DNA from: Fulvivirga maritima
Lineage (GTDB): Bacteria; Bacteroidota; Bacteroidia; Cytophagales; Cyclobacteriaceae
DNA: 64,000 nt
Assembly (NCBI RefSeq): GCF_021389955.1
Contig: NZ_CP089980.1
Coordinates: forward strand, 4,397,001-4,461,000
Reading direction: 5' to 3'
Below the pieces are notes generated by a model, which did no database searches, was not told the origin of the DNA, and saw nothing but the letters and a program-made list of their open reading frames with translations. Shown here one piece after another: positions 53,871 to 61,560 of the stretch (the stretch's first letter is position 1; every line of letters starts with the position of its first letter). Made by a program: the position numbers and the translations under genes.

Positions 53871-53960
53871 AAGTCACAATTCTATTCTGATTGCACCCTC
53901 CTCTGGCATTTATAACACCCTGATCATGGATTACATAAAGGCTAGGCATTACAAATGGAG
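53871..53960. repeat. Degenerate REP-like repeat, copy A
   Basis: TCACAATTCTATTCTGATTGCA, ... CTGGCATTTATAACACC, ATCATGGATTACATAAAG, AGGCATTACAAATGG. Shared with copies B (56345) and C (61501): a GGCATTTRTAAYRCC palindrome-like core, the phrase ATCATGGA-TACATAA, and an inverted GGCATTACAAATG. This copy lies in a 338-bp stretch without other genes (53770-54107). The cluster resembles palindromic intergenic repeats of Bacteroidota. Confidence 0.5.
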
Positions 53961-54107
53961 AATTTATATATCCAACTATACATGATGGACGTGTCAAATG
54001 GTAGGTAGTGACATAGTTAGAAGCGGAATAACCAAATTCTATTAAGGTTTAATTATTGGAACTAACAATATTTATTATTCGTTTTTTTTACATATTTTCG
54101 TAAAGCC

Positions 54108-54266
54108 ATGAAAGTTGAAGTTTTTGCTACAATCGAAGAAATGAAGTCAGACAGAGTTCCTAGAGAATCATCTGAGAAGGAGATTATTGAGCAAAGACAA
54201 TTCGTAAAAGGGTTTAAAAAGGCTAGAATCCGTAATATAAAAAGGAACAATTCACTTCCCCATTAA
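54108..54266 (+). CDS. Small protein upstream of a nucleotidyltransferase gene
   Basis: A 52-residue ORF: MKVEVFATIEEMKSDRVPRE, then a basic run (QFVKGFKKARIRNIKRNN). It is charged, soluble and probably helical. I do not recognise a family, but small ORFs of this type often precede MNT-like nucleotidyltransferase genes. Its stop (TAA, 54264-54266) overlaps the position where the nucleotidyltransferase frame begins (ATT at 54262), as expected for a coupled two-gene unit; that partner is now split by an IS1595 element. Confidence 0.5.
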   Translation: MKVEVFATIEEMKSDRVPRESSEKEIIEQRQFVKGFKKARIRNIKRNNSLPH

Positions 54267-54337
54267 TCCCATCTCTGACGTAGGATACATAAAAAGTCTT
54301 GAATTGCTAGATAATATTGTTGCTGAATTAGAAAGTA

Positions 54338-55316
54338 GAACTAGGTGCTTAAGCAATATAATTGGTCCAACATTTTTTTAGGAACAGGAGGATGCATTAT
54401 CATTCTCTGAACCAATGAGTCGAAAGCAGTATCTTTTGATGAATGCCGATTAAAGCGATAACAATATTCATCCAAATAGCCTTGCAGGTGTTTGCCACTT
54501 ACTGAATGATGAATGCCCCTGAGCCAACCTTTAAGTTGCTGTATGCACCTGTGTATCAGGTTGAAATTTTCACCAGGATCACTTTTTTGTGAAGTGATTT
54601 TATAAACCTTTTTTAAAGGCTTATATCCACTCCACAAGTCAGTTGTTATCTCTGCTTCCGGGCTAATATGCTTGCTGAACAAACGGCCTAGTTGCTCTGT
54701 AGAAAAGTTGGCTATTCGCAAAGCATACATACGCTTTACTCCCGTTTTACCTTGCTTTTCAATGACAACAGCCACTTTCTCCTTATTGGCGGCTCCACGC
54801 CCAGTCTTACCTTTTCTTTTGCCGCCTGATAATAATTCATCCACTTCACATTGACCTGTGAGAGAAAACTGGCCACTACTTGACATGGCTCTACGAACTT
54901 TACTCATAAATAACCAAGCTGTTTTCTGTGTTATCTCATATTTTTGTGCCATCACAATGCTTGAAACACTTTTAGAGGTCGTAGACATTTCAAAAAGGAT
55001 ATAGAATGCCTTTCTCAGGTTAAATTTCAACTTATGAAAAAGTGTATTAGCTGTAACAGATTCACTGTAACGACAGCTTTTGCATACCCTGCCCATTTTT
55101 TTACCTGGCCAGAAGTGACGATGTCCACATTTCTTGCATTCATATTCTTTTGAATGTTTGTACTTTGCCAAGTAGTTTAAACAAACCTGATCACTATCAA
55201 AATAATCGATAAACTTTAATAAACTCGTATCTTTAAATTCTGTAAACATAAGGATATATTATTCTTTGCTTACATAATATACTAAATAATTTAGTAATTA
55301 CTAAGTATCTAATTCT
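54338..55316. mobile_element. IS1595-family insertion sequence, element A (979 bp)
   Basis: Ends: GAACTAGGTGCTTA at the left (54338-54351) and the complement of GAATTAGATACTTA at the right (55302-55315), 11 of 14 positions matching. An 11-bp direct repeat ATTAGAAAGTA flanks it (54327-54337 and 55317-55327), close to the 8-bp duplication usual in this family. It carries one complete transposase gene. The left inverted repeat overlaps the transposase stop codon. Confidence 0.8.
54341..55249 (-). CDS. IS1595-family transposase (intact)
   Basis: A 302-residue DDE transposase. An N-terminal zinc ribbon (YECKKCGHRHFW, GRVCKSCRYSES; two CxxC pairs), a helical domain (FYILFEMSTTSKSVSSI, ITQKTAWLFMSKVRRAM), and an RNase-H-like core starting with the first acidic residue in GQCEVDELLSGGKRKGK, the second in EITTDLWSGY, and HRCIQQLKGWLRG before the last, in YLDEYCYRFNRH. 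It differs clearly from the transposase of element B, so the two are separate IS1595 lineages. Confidence 0.93.
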   Translation of the reverse strand: MFTEFKDTSLLKFIDYFDSDQVCLNYLAKYKHSKEYECKKCGHRHFWPGKKMGRVCKSCRYSESVTANTLFHKLKFNLRKAFYILFEMSTTSKSVSSIVMAQKYEITQKTAWLFMSKVRRAMSSSGQFSLTGQCEVDELLSGGKRKGKTGRGAANKEKVAVVIEKQGKTGVKRMYALRIANFSTEQLGRLFSKHISPEAEITTDLWSGYKPLKKVYKITSQKSDPGENFNLIHRCIQQLKGWLRGIHHSVSGKHLQGYLDEYCYRFNRHSSKDTAFDSLVQRMIMHPPVPKKMLDQLYCLST

Positions 55317-55775
55317 ATTAGAAAGTAACATGGTGGATTACATGATTGTTGGTGGTACAGCGGTCAATATTCATGGGTTTCACCGATTATCAATTAACCT
55401 TCCAAAAGATATACTTTATGATTTTGATATTTGGTATAATCCCACAATTGATAATTTTTATAGGCTAACTTCTGCGCTTGGTAACATTCAACCTGAGAGT
55501 AGAAAAGAGTTAAAAGCAATAATATTTGATCCTAAAAGAGCATTTTTAAGAATCACTAAAAAGCCTTTTAAGCTTGAATTATTGCCTGAGATTGCAGGGT
55601 TCGACAAAAGGAACTATAAAGAGGTGAAAAGTAGATCAATAAAGTTTGTGATTAATAAAAGCGAAGCCACCATTATAGGCTTTGATGATCTTATTTATGT
55701 TAAAAAATCTACTAATAGAGAAATAGACAAGAGAGATGTAGAAGAGCTGAAGAAAGTGAAAAAGAAGAATATTAA

Positions 55776-56312
55776 ATGATGATTATAAAAAAGCTATTCT
55801 TCATGACTATAGCATCACTTACCGTATTTTTTATTTGCTCATTTGTATTCTCAGATCAGACAGTGGATATTACTTGTACAGATCATAATTGTTCGGGGGA
55901 ATATCAGGGGGAAGAGTTTATAAATGGTGATGATATTGCGCATCAATTCTCGAATAAAATGTCTCGAATTGTTGGGGATAAGCTTAAAGAGCTTTTCAAA
56001 AATGAAAAGTACTCTAAAGTGGATTTCGATAACATTGAAATGAGTACAGCAGGTATGGGGTCAGGAAATGTTACTTATTACCTTAAAATACCATTTGTTA
56101 GAGTAGAAAATAAGTGCGACGCTTATACCTCATTCGATCATGTAGGAGGGTGGAATCATACCCCTGCACTCTCACAACGGAAACACCAATTACAGAAAGC
56201 ATTGAAGTCTAATCACACACTTGACATCAGTGAGCTAAAAACTACTCCAGAAGGCTTGCAGGAGCATTGGATTCAATGGAAAAATAAAATCACTCAATCA
56301 ATGTGTGATTAA
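55776..56312 (+). CDS. Hypothetical exported protein with several cysteines
   Basis: A 178-residue protein with a hydrophobic N-terminus (LFFMTIASLTVFFICSFVFS), followed by a mature region with Cys in DITCTDHNCSGEYQGEE and near the end (ENKCDAY, QSMCD). The middle is acidic/basic helical (SNKMSRIVGDKLKELFKNEK). I recognise no family. Its ATG overlaps the stop of the nucleotidyltransferase remnant by 4 bp, so the two were coupled; that would be unusual for a cytosolic toxin-antitoxin pair. Confidence 0.6.
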   Translation: MMIIKKLFFMTIASLTVFFICSFVFSDQTVDITCTDHNCSGEYQGEEFINGDDIAHQFSNKMSRIVGDKLKELFKNEKYSKVDFDNIEMSTAGMGSGNVTYYLKIPFVRVENKCDAYTSFDHVGGWNHTPALSQRKHQLQKALKSNHTLDISELKTTPEGLQEHWIQWKNKITQSMCD

Positions 56313-56344
56313 CAACTATGCATAATATCCAGCTAATCTTGCTC

Positions 56345-56432
56345 TGCCGTGATTATATTACGATTGAAACCTTTTCAGGCATTTGTAATGCCACTTATCA
56401 TGGAATACATAAGTTAATGGCATTACAAATGT
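56345..56432. repeat. Degenerate REP-like repeat, copy B
   Basis: Contains TCAGGCATTTGTAATGCCAC, where GGCATT-TGT-AATGCC is a perfect palindrome, then ATCATGGAATACATAAG and GGCATTACAAATG. It is the best preserved of the three copies. It lies in the 231-bp gap after the exported-protein gene. Confidence 0.55.
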
Positions 56433-57283
56433 CAAAAGGGTAAGGTAGTCATATAAATAATGACCATGCGGTAACCTTAATTTTCCTTACGGTACTAGCA
56501 CATTTTGAATGAAGATAATGAACAGAAAAACGAATGCTGCCTGTTATACCGCTTTGATATCATGCATTTTGTTTTTGTAAGGGTCTGACAGAGAGTTGGA
56601 GATAGACACTATCGGCACTTTCAATACTTTTGATATCTTTTTGGCATCTTCTATCAGTGAATTTAAATCACCATGATCCATAAGGTTTAATCTTGAATAA
56701 TCATCGAGTACCAGGTTGAGTTCAAAGCTGTTATATGCGCCTGATTCTCGTGTAACCACATACTCGTTGATAATCTGTAAAGCTTTGGCGTTTTTGAAAT
56801 CAATCATTTTCCCATCTGCTACTATTTTTTCTTTGCGATAATGGATTAATGCACTGGTGCCGGTAAATAAGCGTACGGCTAGCCCTGCAACAACAAGAAT
56901 AAAATAAAGAAGATTTACATGGTGGATAGTATATGCTGCCAAATCTGAAAAATTATGAATTTGGTGGAGTAAAAAGCCAGTTAAATAGTCAAAAATAAGA
57001 GGTGTTAAGCCAAATAGGACCACCCCCAAGCCTATAATTTTTAATATGCTGCTGGAAGTAATAGTAATACGGTCTTGTTTTTCTTTTATGATTATCCGTA
57101 ATTAGTCATATGCTGTAATGTTAGCTATAACGAGCCTATCAAAGAGCTTATCACCAAAGTATCGTCTATTGAGTTTGTAAACAAACTCATCGAGATACAA
57201 TTGAAGGTACTTTCCTTTAATCTTATGGTAGTTCCCTAGAAATGTTCTTTTGGCATTGCTAATGGTAATATGTACCCATTTAA

Positions 57284-58701
57284 CCCGGATTATTCATTAG
57301 AATAATCAAAAGGAGGACTAGTAGACGATATGTTCAAGAATATTCCCTCCATCCAGGGTCTTCTTTTGGTGGGTAATGAGATTTTTAAAACCTTTTTATT
57401 AGCATGGTTTGCTGTCCAGGCTCCTAATGCAAAGCAATAGGATCTGAGGGTTGATAGGGTTGCTTTTCGATGATGGTTCAACGCAAAATGCCTGAATAAA
57501 CTCATCAAATTGTAAGCCACCATGATAAAGCGGAAAGAGGCTTCTGTTGCCCAAAAATCTTGTAAACAAAAATTTTCAAGCCCAAAATCTTGTTTCAATT
57601 CCTTCATTCTGTTCTCACAATCAGCGCGGGTGTTGTACATGTTCCAAATCTGATCCAGAGGTAAATCCATATTGGTCACATAGCAACTATACCGATAGCC
57701 AGGCTGATCTTCAAAAAGTTCCTTGCCTCCTGCATTTGGCCTGATGTCAACTTGCTTTTTTACAATAATATATCGTCTTGGCTTACCGTTTTCATGACTG
57801 AAAACCATCTCGTTCAGCTCTATTCCCTTTGCCAGTCTGACCCAATCTTTAAGTCCCCAAACTTCGCTTTTCACATTGGGGTACATGCGTACAGCCATAA
57901 TGTAATTGATGAGTTCTTCATCTAGATATGACATGATTTCTTCGTTGTAAAAACCACTATCGGCCCTTACCAGACCTACTTTTTGTCCTGCCAAGGCGTG
58001 CTTAAAGGTTTCTTCCATGAACTCCCTGCAACTACTACTGGCCGCTGTGTTGCCTGGCCTGAGCCATGCATTGGCCACCATTCTGGTTTGACTCACAAAG
58101 GCCATCAAAGGATGATGTGAATTTCTCCCTCTTTTGTTGGGGTTATAACCTTTACTACTCCCTTGTTGATCTCCATATCGAGTGATCACAGTACTATCAA
58201 AATCAATGGTGAGTGCTCCTAAATGGAGCTGGTCAAAGAACCATTGTTGAAGCTCTGGAAATACTTCGTTGTTTAGGGATTGAGAGAATTTTCCAAAAAA
58301 ACGACTGTAGGTACTTTGGCTAGGCATACCATCCCAGCCAAAAATTGACTGTAAAACAGTATCATATCTCAACCAGTCACAATGGATGTATCTACTAGCC
58401 CCTGTCCAGATACTCAGCCAAAAACTCTCTACGATTTGCTTGGGGTCATATCCTCGGTTAGAACCAGGAGATGGAAGTGCCAGTTCGGCTAATTTTTCTC
58501 GTATCCCTACCTGATCGATAAATCGTTTCATTAAACTCATCCCTCCAAAGGGTGTCACTGGCTTTGAGGAATATTCAATGGGTAAAGACCCTATATTTTG
58601 AGTAACCATTCTGGTGATTTTTATACCTCATCAAAATCGATCTTTTTACACAATTATCGAAGGATTTTCTAAACTTTTAGTTTTCTAATGCATAATCAGG
58701 G
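57284..58701. mobile_element. IS1380-family insertion sequence, copy 2 (1418 bp)
   Basis: Same ends as copy 1 (CCCGGATTATTCATTAG at the left, complement of CCCTGATTATGCATTAG at the right), with its own 5-bp target duplication TTTAA (57279-57283 and 58702-58706). Only a few substitutions separate it from copy 1 over 1.4 kb, so both moved recently. The two targets, TTAAA and TTTAA, suggest preference for AT-rich sites. Confidence 0.95.
57290..58609 (-). CDS. IS1380-family transposase (intact)
   Basis: A 439-residue DDE transposase. Seen: YSSKPVTPFGGMSLMKRFID, a helical N-terminal region (YDPKQIVESFWLSIWTGASR), the first Asp in LTIDFDSTVITRYG, second in GLVRADSGFYNEE, then a beta-rich insertion and the Glu-bearing ADCENRMKELKQDFGLENF, which is highly characteristic of IS1380. 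The seven-A tract that is eight in copy 1 keeps the frame here. It is the likely source of transposase for both copies. Confidence 0.95.
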   Translation of the reverse strand: MVTQNIGSLPIEYSSKPVTPFGGMSLMKRFIDQVGIREKLAELALPSPGSNRGYDPKQIVESFWLSIWTGASRYIHCDWLRYDTVLQSIFGWDGMPSQSTYSRFFGKFSQSLNNEVFPELQQWFFDQLHLGALTIDFDSTVITRYGDQQGSSKGYNPNKRGRNSHHPLMAFVSQTRMVANAWLRPGNTAASSSCREFMEETFKHALAGQKVGLVRADSGFYNEEIMSYLDEELINYIMAVRMYPNVKSEVWGLKDWVRLAKGIELNEMVFSHENGKPRRYIIVKKQVDIRPNAGGKELFEDQPGYRYSCYVTNMDLPLDQIWNMYNTRADCENRMKELKQDFGLENFCLQDFWATEASFRFIMVAYNLMSLFRHFALNHHRKATLSTLRSYCFALGAWTANHANKKVLKISLPTKRRPWMEGIFLNISSTSPPFDYSNE

Positions 58702-59696
58702 TTTAAGTGTCTCGTTAGTGGTTTGTTTATTAGATTTCTCAGTAATGTGAAGCTCTATATAATCAGCAATGTTAACATAGGAAGTGCTTTGGTCTGAAAA
58801 TACAATACTTTGTTCATCAATGGATGATTGTAATACATGGTCTACTTCCTGTGAACTGTGGTCTTTAAGTACTTTAGCTTTGAAATAGCGACATTGACGT
58901 TCTTTTTTACCTGTTTCCAAATCTTCTAAAGGAGTAGATTCAGCCATTACTGCTACATTTTGTTTTCCTGCCGCGCCTCTACCTCTTTTCCCTTTATTCT
59001 TCTCGATCTCAGTTGATTCCACTGTAAAATAGCCCTCATCCATCTCAATCATTCCTTCCAAAGTGTATCTGGAATCTCGATTTCCCATGGCTTTTCTCAG
59101 TTTATGAACCATTGCCCATACGGGTTCATATCGTTTCAATCCCAATTGCTTCTGAATCTCCTTGCTGGAAAACCCTTTTTTGGTAACACTCATTAAAAAC
59201 ATTGTTTTGTACCAAACCAGAAAGGAAAGGTTAGAGTCTTGCATGATAGTGCCACTGCGTAAAGAAGTTCTACTTCGGCAAGCTTTACACTCATAGCTCC
59301 ATCGGCTTTTTATCCAATAATGCTGATCATGACCGCAACGGTGACATATAACTCCTAACTTGTCTCGTTCTCCTTTAAAATGCTCCCTGCATGATTGTTC
59401 ATCACTGAAGTGGGTAGTGAAACTGAATATATCCATACACTAATTTAATCCTTTTTTTTACATTATGGGTAATTACGGATAATCATTTTTTCTTTTAATT
59501 TTTGAGCTTTGAAATTGGAACCGCCTCCTTTTAGTGGGTGCCAATCAATTTTTTGCATAAACTCTATATCGGTTTGGGGAAGGTCTTTCTCTATATTGGT
59601 ATCGCCATTTGTGAAACGCTTTTTTTTAGGAAATCCAAAAACAGTAGTAATTACAAAGGCTATAACAAAGAAAACGTATGTAGTATCTTTATTTTG

Positions 59697-59720
59697 TTTT
59701 ATTTTATTTTATTTTATTTT
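59697..59720. repeat. Pentanucleotide tandem repeat (TTTTA)n in a coding region
   Basis: Four units of TTTTA followed by TTTT (59697-59720), within the frame of the membrane-protein pseudogene. Each unit changes the frame by two, and a TAA appears in frame once three or more units are present. Losing two units would restore a continuous frame (IKNKIKQNKDTTY). Confidence 0.8.
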
Positions 59721-59931
59721 TTATAGCTATAGCGGTTTCTGTATCAATCTTCGTTCTTTTTTGATCGATTTTGGTCTCATGGCTTGTCTGATGTTGGGAT
59801 GTTATTGTCTGATTATCTGTACTTATAGCATACTCTTCAGAGCCTGATACCTGAACAATAGTTACAATAGCACCTACTATCATGGGTAATAACATCAGAA
59901 TTAAAAAGAGGTTGGATTTATTTATTTTCAT

Positions 59932-60437
59932 TGTTTTGTAATATTATATAATCTGCTGACAAATATACCTATCCGTTTCTATTTAGCAACTATGTCCTGA
60001 TTTAGAAGATTTTATGACTACAGAATCATTTCACTATAAGAGTGTAGCTAGTGATGGGAAGGTGTTTGAATGGCTACCTAAATTATATACGAGCGAAGTG
60101 CCCGTGTAAAATAATATAAATGTAAGTCAAAATATAATTATTCTAAGCTAATGTTTCTAGATGATGACTAATTATATTAATAAAATATTTTAAATTTATG
60201 ATATTAGTAAGTGATTAGTTAGTTTAGATTTCTGAAAGATGAAAGGGAATGTTTGTTTCCCTTTCATTATGTTGTTACGGTCAATTGAATAATATCCAAG
60301 TGAGTAAGGAAATCACCTTTTGATATAATGGAAAACTCTCTGATGTATTTAAGTAGATATTGACCCTAGCGGGAGAAGCATTTGACCTGAACGCTCCTAA
60401 AAACAAAAGTAAGGCCTAACAAATATTTCTAAAAAAA
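59932..60437. other. About 500 bp without a clear gene; one perfect hairpin
   Basis: Contains ATGAAAGGGAA (60239-60249) and its exact complement TTCCCTTTCAT (60257-60267) around a seven-base loop; there is no T-run, so it may be a processing or protective stem and not a terminator. A 31-codon ORF at 60015 (phrase VFEWLPKLYTSEVPV) looks like the end of a lost gene. No other gene seen. The promoter of the bacteriocin-like gene must lie at the right end. Confidence 0.45.
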
Positions 60438-61205
60438 ATGCGAAACGCGTTTAAAACATCTATTTTAACTTTAAGCATCTTAATGCTTCTTTTTTCGTGT
60501 AATCAGGAAGATAACATGGAACCGCAAACTAACTATACTGAATTATCAGAAATAATTTCAAATAATTTAAATAGTATAGCAGAAGGGTTGCGTGCTAAAA
60601 ATCAGACATTTACCAATACGGAATTGGTTGAGCTGCTTGGTAAAGAAAATTTAGAGACTAAATATGGTGTAAATTCTGACGCTGTAATGTCTTATTCTGT
60701 CAATTTTAAAAAATTGGATTTTCAAAAAGCTCGGAAGAATGAGGGGTTAAACCTTTCAGATGAGGCTAATCAATATTTACGCCTCATACAGTCCAAGTCT
60801 AACACTGCTATTCATTTAAAGGAATATAAAGAATCGCTAAGGGTTATTAATCAAAGTATTATAGACTCAGATTTATCAGATGATGAAAAGGAAATTCTTA
60901 AAACTCAAATAGTATCTCTTCAATCCTCTTTGTCCTTTATGGCCGCCAATTTTGATTTGTTTCAGAATCAAACAGCCACTAATGGAAAAGTAGATGTTGA
61001 TGGAGGTAAGGAGAAAATAGAAGACGAAGATAAAGGATGGTGGGATAGTTGGGGCAAATGCGCTGCAGGGACACTTGGTGGAGCGCTTACCGGTGGACTA
61101 GGAGGTGCAGGAATAGGTTCTGCTGTACCTGTTATAGGAACTACCGTTGGAGGAGTAGTCGGTGCCATAGGAGGAGGTTTAACGGGAGCGGCTGCATCAT
61201 GTTAA
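60438..61205 (+). CDS. Lipoprotein with C-terminal class-II-bacteriocin-like glycine-rich domain
   Basis: A 255-residue protein in three parts. Residues 1-21: lipoprotein signal with lipobox MLLFSC (Cys21). Residues 22-200: polar, mostly helical spacer (LSEIISNNLNSIAEGL, DLSDDEKEILKTQIVSLQ). Residues 201-255: WWDSWGK, then a domain bounded by Cys208 and Cys255, made of Gly/Ala zipper steps (AAGTLGGALTGGLGGAGIGS, PVIGTTVGGVVGAIGGG, ending TGAAASC). This end closely resembles the mature pore-forming region of two-Cys class IIc/Blp-type bacteriocins. There is no double-glycine leader or ABC exporter nearby. It overlaps a small membrane-protein gene, a possible immunity gene. It could otherwise be a membrane-anchoring glycine-zipper of unknown role. 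Confidence 0.6.
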   Translation: MRNAFKTSILTLSILMLLFSCNQEDNMEPQTNYTELSEIISNNLNSIAEGLRAKNQTFTNTELVELLGKENLETKYGVNSDAVMSYSVNFKKLDFQKARKNEGLNLSDEANQYLRLIQSKSNTAIHLKEYKESLRVINQSIIDSDLSDDEKEILKTQIVSLQSSLSFMAANFDLFQNQTATNGKVDVDGGKEKIEDEDKGWWDSWGKCAAGTLGGALTGGLGGAGIGSAVPVIGTTVGGVVGAIGGGLTGAAASC

Positions 61206-61396
61206 AATCAAATCAAAAATTCTTAATACTTATTCCTAACCTTATTCTGTTAGGCTGGATTTTTTGGGTATTTATTAAACAAATTAATTCCCAAACTTTA
61301 GTATTATGGAAAATTGTTGCTTCTGGTATTGGATTATTTATTTTTCTCATTTTGCTTGGTGTATTCATTTTAAGGATGAATCATAAGGGCTCATAG
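61199..61396 (+). CDS. Small two-helix membrane protein, candidate immunity protein
   Basis: A 65-residue protein: short basic start (MLKSNQK), helix 1 (FLILIPNLILLGWIFWVFI), a short polar loop (KQINSQTL), helix 2 (IVASGIGLFIFLILLGVFIL), basic end (RMNHKGS). Its ATG lies inside the last codons of the bacteriocin-like gene (overlap of 7 bp, TCATGTTAA), so translation is coupled. Size, topology and position match many immunity proteins of pore-forming bacteriocins, which block the pore or its receptor. The role is inference; no similarity to a named immunity family was recognised. Confidence 0.55.
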   Translation: MLKSNQKFLILIPNLILLGWIFWVFIKQINSQTLVLWKIVASGIGLFIFLILLGVFILRMNHKGS

Positions 61397-61500
61397 CTAT
61401 TTAAACAGCTCTGGCTCTAATTGAGCCAGAGTTCCTTTCTTCGTCTTTTTTGAATTATTCAAATCATTAATGTGAAATATATCATTGCATTTATATTTGC

Positions 61501-61560
61501 TCAATCACAATTCTATTGCCGTGGCAATCTTCACTGACATTTATAATGCCGCCTTTCGTC
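61501..61560. repeat. Degenerate REP-like repeat, copy C
   Basis: AATCACAATTCTATTGCC, TGGCAATCTTCACTGACA, then ACATTTATAATGCCG: the first half of the repeat in copies A and B, sharing TCACAATTCTATT with copy A and AATGCC with copy B. The second half (ATCATGGA, GGCATTACAAATG) is absent here. Confidence 0.45.

Larger units (their letters stand above)
54262..55779 (+). pseudogene. MNT/AbiEii-like nucleotidyltransferase, split by IS1595
   Basis: Removing the element and one copy of its 11-bp direct repeat joins two parts in one frame: left NPISDVGYIKSLELLDNIVAE (54262-54337) and right NMVDYMIVGGTAVNIHGFHR (from 55328). The result is about 176 residues with the nucleotidyltransferase opening GG-x-AV-x-(H/Y)G and the acidic pair in DFDIWYN. 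The right part is still open from an internal ATG at 55330 but lacks the first helix. The codon at the expected start is ATT, one base from ATG, so the start may have been lost too. It overlaps the next gene by 4 bp. Such proteins are often antitoxin or abortive-infection partners. Confidence 0.7.
57102..59436 (-). pseudogene. IS1595-family transposase, split by IS1380 copy 2
   Basis: N-terminal part (59436 to 58702): zinc ribbon (GVICHRCGHDQHYW, YECKACRSRTSLRSGT), helical region (TVTKK-type LKRYEPVWAMVHKLRKAM), first acidic motif MIEMDEGYFTVES, and a second in VFSDQSTSYVNI. C-terminal part (57283 to 57102): WVHITISNAKRTFLGNYHKI, YLDEFVYKLNRRYFGDKLFD. Deleting IS1380 and one copy of TTTAA joins TTNETLK to WVHITISN in frame. 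The rebuilt protein is 303 residues, so the gene was intact when IS1380 landed in it. Confidence 0.92.
57088..59486. mobile_element. IS1595-family insertion sequence, element B, interrupted by IS1380
   Basis: Perfect 17-bp inverted ends ATGATTATCCGTAATTA (57088-57104) and its complement (59470-59486). A 10-bp direct repeat TTTTTCTTTT (57078-57087 and 59487-59496) flanks it, covering the 8-bp duplication typical of the family. Without the nested IS1380 and its 5-bp duplication, the element is 976 bp. It belongs to a lineage different from element A by transposase sequence and end sequence. Confidence 0.9.
56544..59931 (-). pseudogene. Membrane protein gene broken by IS1595 and a repeat frameshift
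   Basis: Three pieces join in one frame. N-terminal (59931-59721): MKINKSNLFLILMLLPMIVG, one helix. Middle (to 59497): TTYVFFVIAFVITTVFGFP (helix), IDWHPLKGGGSNFKAQKL. C-terminal (57087-56544): LKIIGLGVVLFGLTPLIFDY and LLYFILVVAGLAVRLFTG (helices), then a soluble part (ALQIINEYVVTRESGAYNSF). The TTTTA repeat at 59697 must lose two units to join the first two pieces; the second and third join exactly across element B, reading AQKLKEKQDRI. The rebuilt protein is about 322 residues with four helices. I do not recognise the family. The C-terminal 161 codons remain open and might be expressed alone. Confidence 0.65.

Noticed and set aside
21997-58701. A 36-kb composite transposon bounded by the two IS1380 copies
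   Set aside because: Each copy has its own, different 5-bp duplication (TTAAA and TTTAA), so they inserted separately; the DNA between them is largely core genes.
57102-59436. Element B as the same IS as element A
   Set aside because: The inverted ends and transposase sequences differ clearly, so they are two IS1595 lineages.
59509-59847. A plus-strand ORF of 112 codons rich in Phe
   Set aside because: It is the antisense of the membrane-protein pseudogene and the TTTTA repeat, with no protein-like composition.
60015-60110. A 31-codon gene (phrase VFEWLPKLYTSEVPV)
   Set aside because: Too short, ends in mid-domain style, and lies in decayed DNA; more likely the tail of a lost gene.
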